Below, piece by piece: positions 60,730 to 64,000 of a stretch of 64,000 bases of DNA (the first letter of the stretch is position 1; every line of letters starts with the position of its first letter). A program made the translations under genes and the position numbers. The notes below the pieces were generated by a model. The model made no database searches. It was not told the DNA's origin and was given only the letters and a program-made list of their open reading frames with translations. The DNA is from Kitasatospora sp. A2-31. GTDB lineage: Bacteria; Actinomycetota; Actinomycetes; Streptomycetales; Streptomycetaceae. The DNA lies in NCBI RefSeq assembly GCF_022288725.1, contig NZ_JAKNTA010000006.1, forward strand, positions 127,278 through 191,277. The letters run 5' to 3'.

Positions 60730-61607
60730 TTCAGCGCCCTTCCCAGTGCCCGGCGGGCCAGCACCGATACGGTACGCCGCAGCCGGACGGCGGCCGCGCT
60801 CGGCCCCTCGGTCGCGGCCTCCCAGGAACCCTCGGCGCCGTAGGCGTCCGGGACGCAGGCGGCGGCCACGTACTCGCCGAAGGCGGCCGTCGCGGCGGGG
60901 TCGATCTCCCGGCTGCCGTCCCAGTCGATGCAGCCGGCCACCCAGGCCTCGGCCTCCAGCGGGCGCAGCGGCACCGGGGCGACGGCGCCGACGGCGCAGC
61001 GCACGGCGCGCCGGGCGGGGTCGAGGACGAGGGCGACCGAGGCGGTGGCGCGGGCCGGGCCGCTGCGGCCGGTGGCCTTGAGGAAGACCTGCGGGGCGTG
61101 CAGCAGCGGGACGCGCACCCAGGTGAGCAGCTCGCCCGGGCGCAGCGGGTCGAGGCCGGTGAGCAGGTGGCTGACCGGGACCTCGCGGCTGGCGCCGGCC
61201 CGGGCGAGGGTGACGGTGGCCTCCAGGGCGGCGAGCACCGGGAGGGTGTCGCCGGCCGGGGCGGCGGTGGCGATGTTGCCGCCGAGGGTGCCGACGTTGC
61301 GCACCTGCGGGGGGCCGGCGGTGCGGGCGGCGTCGGCGAGGGCGGGGATGAGGGCGGCGAAGTCCGGGCGGTCCATCCTGGCGTGGGTGAGCCCGGCGCC
61401 GAGCACGGCGGTGCCGCCGTCCTCGTAGCGCCAGCCGCGCAGTTCGGTGATCCGGCCGAGGCCGATCAGGGCGGCGGGGCGGAGGCGTCCGGCGTTGACG
61501 GCCTCCATCAGGTCGGTGGCGCCGGCCACCGGCACCGCGGCCGGGTGAGCGGCCAGCGCGTCGACGGCCTCGTCGAGGGAGGCCGGCAGCATGATCGTCC
61601 GGTTCAC
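60726..61607 (-). CDS. molybdenum hydroxylase FAD-binding subunit
   Basis: A 293-residue CoxM/XdhB-type subunit. FAD-binding blocks are AVPVAGATDLMEAVNAGRLRPAALIGLGRI (residues 23-52) and GPPQVRNVGTLGGNIATAAPAGDTLPVLAAL (about 100-130), the TLGGN motif contacting the flavin. It passes electrons from the FeS clusters to NAD or another acceptor. The start is GTG 61607 with GGTGGGA upstream; an internal ATG at the LPASLDEAV region is an alternative. First gene of the FAD-FeS-Mo operon, with 4-bp overlaps throughout. Confidence 0.9.
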   Translation of the reverse strand: MNRTIMLPASLDEAVDALAAHPAAVPVAGATDLMEAVNAGRLRPAALIGLGRITELRGWRYEDGGTAVLGAGLTHARMDRPDFAALIPALADAARTAGPPQVRNVGTLGGNIATAAPAGDTLPVLAALEATVTLARAGASREVPVSHLLTGLDPLRPGELLTWVRVPLLHAPQVFLKATGRSGPARATASVALVLDPARRAVRCAVGAVAPVPLRPLEAEAWVAGCIDWDGSREIDPAATAAFGEYVAAACVPDAYGAEGSWEAATEGPSAAAVRLRRTVSVLARRALGRALK

Positions 61608-61805
61608 CTGGGTCCCACCGTGCTCCACTTGCTCATCGATCGCCTGCCGCCCGCGGCCCTCGGCCGGGTGTCCGCGTCGGCAGCCCGGCCTGGCCCGTAG
61701 GGTACGGGCGATCGGGCCGGGTTGGGCAACTCTGGCACACAATGCTCGATGATCACTTCGGGGCCGGCGAACGGGACTGCCCGATTGGGACGGATACCGG
61801 GCGGT

Positions 61806-61838
61806 ATCTGCTCCGATCCGGACCGGACCGGAGCAGAT
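61806..61838. terminator. hairpin downstream of the GH20 gene
   Basis: ATCTGCTCCG (61806-61815) pairs with CGGAGCAGAT (61829-61838). It lies 74 bp after the hexosaminidase stop and upstream of the hydroxylase operon. Confidence 0.6.
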
Positions 61839-61911
61839 GTTCATCTGTTCTTGACGTCCGACGGCCGCTCAGAAGTTCCCCCGGCCCCTCGCCGCCACGA
61901 TCGGGCCGGGG

Positions 61912-63588
61912 TCAGACCGCCGGCGGCGGCCCGTCGATCGGCCGGCCGGCCACGCCGGGCCACCTCTGCCAGGGGTGCGGTCCACCGGCCGGGCGGTACT
62001 CCACCCCGAGCGCGTCCAGCACCTCCAGGTGGGAGACCATCCGGCGCTCGAAGCCGGCGAAGTCCCGCGCGGCCGGGTCGGCGGGCAGGGCGGACCAGGC
62101 GACCTCGGCGAAGGCGGCGAGCCGGGGGAAGGCCCGGTAGTCGATGTCCCGGGCACTGTCCGTGAACTCGCTCCACAGGTTGGCCTGGGTGCCGATCACC
62201 CGCCGGGCCGCGGCCGCGTCCAGCTCGGCCGGCACCGGCTCGAAGCGGTAGACGTCCTCCAGGGTCCGTACGAAGCCGACCGGGATCGGCTCGTCCGGGC
62301 CGTCGGCCTGCCGGTGGTCGAGGTAGACGTGCTGCTCCGGGCACATCACCACGTCGTGCCCGGCCCGCGCGGCCGCGATCCCGCCGCCGAAGCCCCGCCA
62401 GGACGAGACCGCCGCGCGCGAGCGCCACCCCGCCCCGGGGCGCTCGGCGGCCGGCACCGCCGCGCCGCCCGCCGGCGGGGCCGCGACGGCCGGCCAGCCC
62501 TCCAGGATCTCGTCCCAGCCGATCAGCCGGCGGCCGCGGTCGGCCAGCCAGCGGTCGAAGTGCCGGATCAGGTGGCTCTGGAGCTCGTCCTCGTTGGCCA
62601 GGCCCAGCTCCCGGATCCGCGCCTGCGCGGCCGGGCTCTCCTTCCACTGCTCCTTCGGGCACTCGTCGCCGCCGAGGTGGATGAACTCGGACGGGAAGAC
62701 CTCCAGGACCTCCTCCAGCACGCCCTCGAAGAAGCGCAGGGTGGCCTCGGAGGGGTTGAGCACGTGGTGGCTGACGCCCCAGTCGGTCCAGACGCCCAGC
62801 GCCGCGGTGTCCACCACGTCGGTGTTCCCCAGCTCCGGGTAGGCGGCGACGGCCGCCTGGGTGTGGCCCGGCAGGTCGATCTCCGGGACGACGGTGACCG
62901 CCCGCTCGGCGGCGTACGCGACGATCTCGCGCAGGTCGTCCTGGGTGTAGAAGCCGCCGTGCGGCCGGTCGTCGCGACGCTGCCCGGCCCGGTAGCCGAC
63001 CATCGAGCGCTCGCGCCACGAGGCCCGCTCGGTGAGCCGCGGGTAGCGCTTGATCTCCACCCGCCAGCCCTGGTCGTCGGTCAGGTGCAGGTGCAGCACG
63101 TTGAGCTTGTGGGCGGAGAGCTGGTCGACGAAGCGCAGCACGTCGGCCTTGGGCAGGAAGTGCCGGGCCACGTCCAGCAGCGCGCCGCGCCAGCCGAAGC
63201 GCGGGGCGTCCTCGATGTCGGCGCCGGGGAGCACCCAGCCGCCGTCGCGCAGCGGCGCCCGCCGGTAGGCGTCCGGGCCGAGCAGCCGGCGCAGCGTCTG
63301 GGCACCCCAGAGCGCGCCGGCCGGGCCGCCGGCGGTGATCACGGCACGGCCCGGGCGCACCGAGAGCCGGTACGCCTCGCCGGCCAGGGCCTCGTCGTGG
63401 ACCAGCTCGATGCCCTCCCCGGGCCGCCCGGGGTTGAGCGGCAGGCCGGTCGCGGCGGTCAGCACGGACCGCAGCCACCGCTCCGCCCCGGCCAGGGCGG
63501 GCGGGGCGGTGAGGGTGGTGGCGCGGTCGAGCGGGAAGTCCCGGTCGGGGAGGCGGACGGAGCCCAGGGGGGCGGGGATGAGGTCCAT
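61912..63588 (-). CDS. GH20 beta-N-acetylhexosaminidase
   Basis: A 558-residue enzyme with an N-terminal GH20b domain (residues about 10-120) and the catalytic barrel (WRGALLDVARHFLPKADVLRFVDQLSAHKLNVLHLHLTDDQGWRVEIKRYP). The Asp308-Glu309 pair in HLGGDECPK performs substrate-assisted cleavage of terminal GlcNAc from chitooligosaccharides. A single Trp- and Asp-lined sugar site (WSEFTD) is visible. No signal peptide is evident, so it may act on imported chitobiose. ATG 63588 has AGGA eight bases upstream. A DasR operator sits 27-42 bp upstream of the start. Confidence 0.93.
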   Translation of the reverse strand: MDLIPAPLGSVRLPDRDFPLDRATTLTAPPALAGAERWLRSVLTAATGLPLNPGRPGEGIELVHDEALAGEAYRLSVRPGRAVITAGGPAGALWGAQTLRRLLGPDAYRRAPLRDGGWVLPGADIEDAPRFGWRGALLDVARHFLPKADVLRFVDQLSAHKLNVLHLHLTDDQGWRVEIKRYPRLTERASWRERSMVGYRAGQRRDDRPHGGFYTQDDLREIVAYAAERAVTVVPEIDLPGHTQAAVAAYPELGNTDVVDTAALGVWTDWGVSHHVLNPSEATLRFFEGVLEEVLEVFPSEFIHLGGDECPKEQWKESPAAQARIRELGLANEDELQSHLIRHFDRWLADRGRRLIGWDEILEGWPAVAAPPAGGAAVPAAERPGAGWRSRAAVSSWRGFGGGIAAARAGHDVVMCPEQHVYLDHRQADGPDEPIPVGFVRTLEDVYRFEPVPAELDAAAARRVIGTQANLWSEFTDSARDIDYRAFPRLAAFAEVAWSALPADPAARDFAGFERRMVSHLEVLDALGVEYRPAGGPHPWQRWPGVAGRPIDGPPPAV

Positions 63589-63614
63589 GCCGTCATCCTG
63601 CCCCCGCACCGTCA

Positions 63615-63630
63615 ATTGGCATAGACCAAT
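63615..63630 (-). promoter_or_regulatory. DasR operator (dre) upstream of GH20
   Basis: On the minus strand ATTGGTCTATGCCAAT contains core TGGTCTATGCCA (10 of 12 matches to TGGTCTAGACCA) with symmetric flanks ATTGG/CCAAT. It lies immediately upstream of a TTGACG element and the start codon, a repressor-like position. Confidence 0.8.
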
Positions 63631-63675
63631 TCGCGAACGTGTCGCGATGCGGAACGGTCCGGGCCGGCCGGTCCG

Positions 63676-63951
63676 CTACTTGTCGCCGTCGCCGCCCTGC
63701 GGCTTGCCGATGCCGTCGTAGATCTCCTTGCACATCGGGCAGACCGGGTACTTCTTCGGGTCGCGCCCGGGGACCCACACCTTGCCGCAGAGCGCCACCA
63801 CCGGAGACCCGGAGAGCGCGCTCTCCATGATCTTGTCCTTCTGGACGTAGTGCGCGAAGCGCTCGTGGTCGCCGTCCCCGTGGGACACCTGCGGGACGGG
63901 CTCGACCAGGGTGCCGGTGCCGAGGCCGCGCTCGGGCTCAAGAGTGCTCAT
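63676..63951 (-). CDS. DUF3039 protein
   Basis: A 91-residue actinobacterial DUF3039 protein: DGDHERFAHYVQKDKIMESALSGSPVVALCGKVWVPGRDPKKYPVCPMCKEIYDGIG, with Cys pairs (C-G; C-P-M-C) suggesting a metal site. ATG 63951 is preceded by a -10-like TAGACT eight bases upstream, consistent with a leaderless transcript; an in-frame TTG lies three codons earlier. Function unknown. The upstream promoter continues toward the window end (63952-64000). Confidence 0.88.
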   Translation of the reverse strand: MSTLEPERGLGTGTLVEPVPQVSHGDGDHERFAHYVQKDKIMESALSGSPVVALCGKVWVPGRDPKKYPVCPMCKEIYDGIGKPQGGDGDK

Positions 63952-64000
63952 GAGTGCCAAGTCTATGGGCGCTCCGGGAAACCGGGCCAGTGTCGGCCCC

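Noticed and set aside
59281..60843. 520-residue plus-strand Gly/Val-rich frame opposite the FeS subunit
   Set aside because: Mirror of the 15-bp repeats and of a subunit whose eight Cys ligands are all present on the other strand.

Overview
The window is very GC-rich with strong third-position GC bias and carries SsgA-like sporulation proteins, a DasR/N-acetylglucosamine system, mycosin/WXG proteins and MprF-like envelope genes. It is chromosomal DNA of a streptomycete (Streptomyces or Kitasatospora; I cannot separate them with confidence). Most genes are core-type. Accessory-looking parts are an HNH gene beside tRNA-Leu, a lower-GC type VII secretion patch at about 26.3-29.6 kb, and several repeat-rich stretches.

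Layout. 0-8 kb: 5' part of a secreted GH18 chitinase, HNH protein, tRNA-Leu(UAG), rdgB, a lipoprotein, rph, then PTS EIIB (nagF) and two EIIC permeases (nagE1, nagE2). 8-17 kb: a pair of flavin-dependent monooxygenases behind a cysteine leader peptide, an MBL hydrolase, a small HTH protein, a PemK-like protein, the mec-cysO-cysM cysteine cluster with its own leader peptide, and an amino-acid permease. 17-26 kb: DUF2017, clpS, pncB-pncA (NAD salvage), an AbiEi-like protein, a sigma-like protein, DinB, HxlR/NAD(P)-binding pair and GNAT. 26-34 kb: mycosin, two WXG-type proteins, endonuclease V, two RDD membrane proteins. 34-48 kb: SsgA-like protein, GT87 mannosyltransferase, CBM2-GH18 chitinase, two-component pair, truncated HPPD beside an Lrp regulator, Lon-like membrane protease, IclR, DUF2752, TM2, DEAD helicase, second SsgA-like protein. 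48-56 kb: sortase F / esterase / rhomboid-lysyltransferase operon divergent from a deacetylase-like lipoprotein; MFS. 56-64 kb: guanidine-III riboswitch with SMR exporter, a cysteine-rich small ORF before tRNA-Cys, a three-subunit molybdenum hydroxylase operon, GH20 hexosaminidase and DUF3039.

Two regulatory themes link distant genes. (1) Chitin/GlcNAc: DasR-type operators (core TGGTCTAGACCA) lie before the GH18 chitinase, nagE1, nagE2 (two mirror copies) and the GH20 hexosaminidase, so chitin cleavage, chitooligomer trimming and GlcNAc uptake look like one regulon. (2) Cysteine: two short ORFs with the conserved R-x-H-x-D-x-x-R...C signature precede sulfur-related genes, and a 30-residue ORF with seven Cys codons precedes tRNA-Cys. 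The spacers behind the three ORFs are C-rich, which fits Rho-type or hairpin attenuation by cysteine supply. The tRNA-Cys arrangement is the most novel-looking item here.
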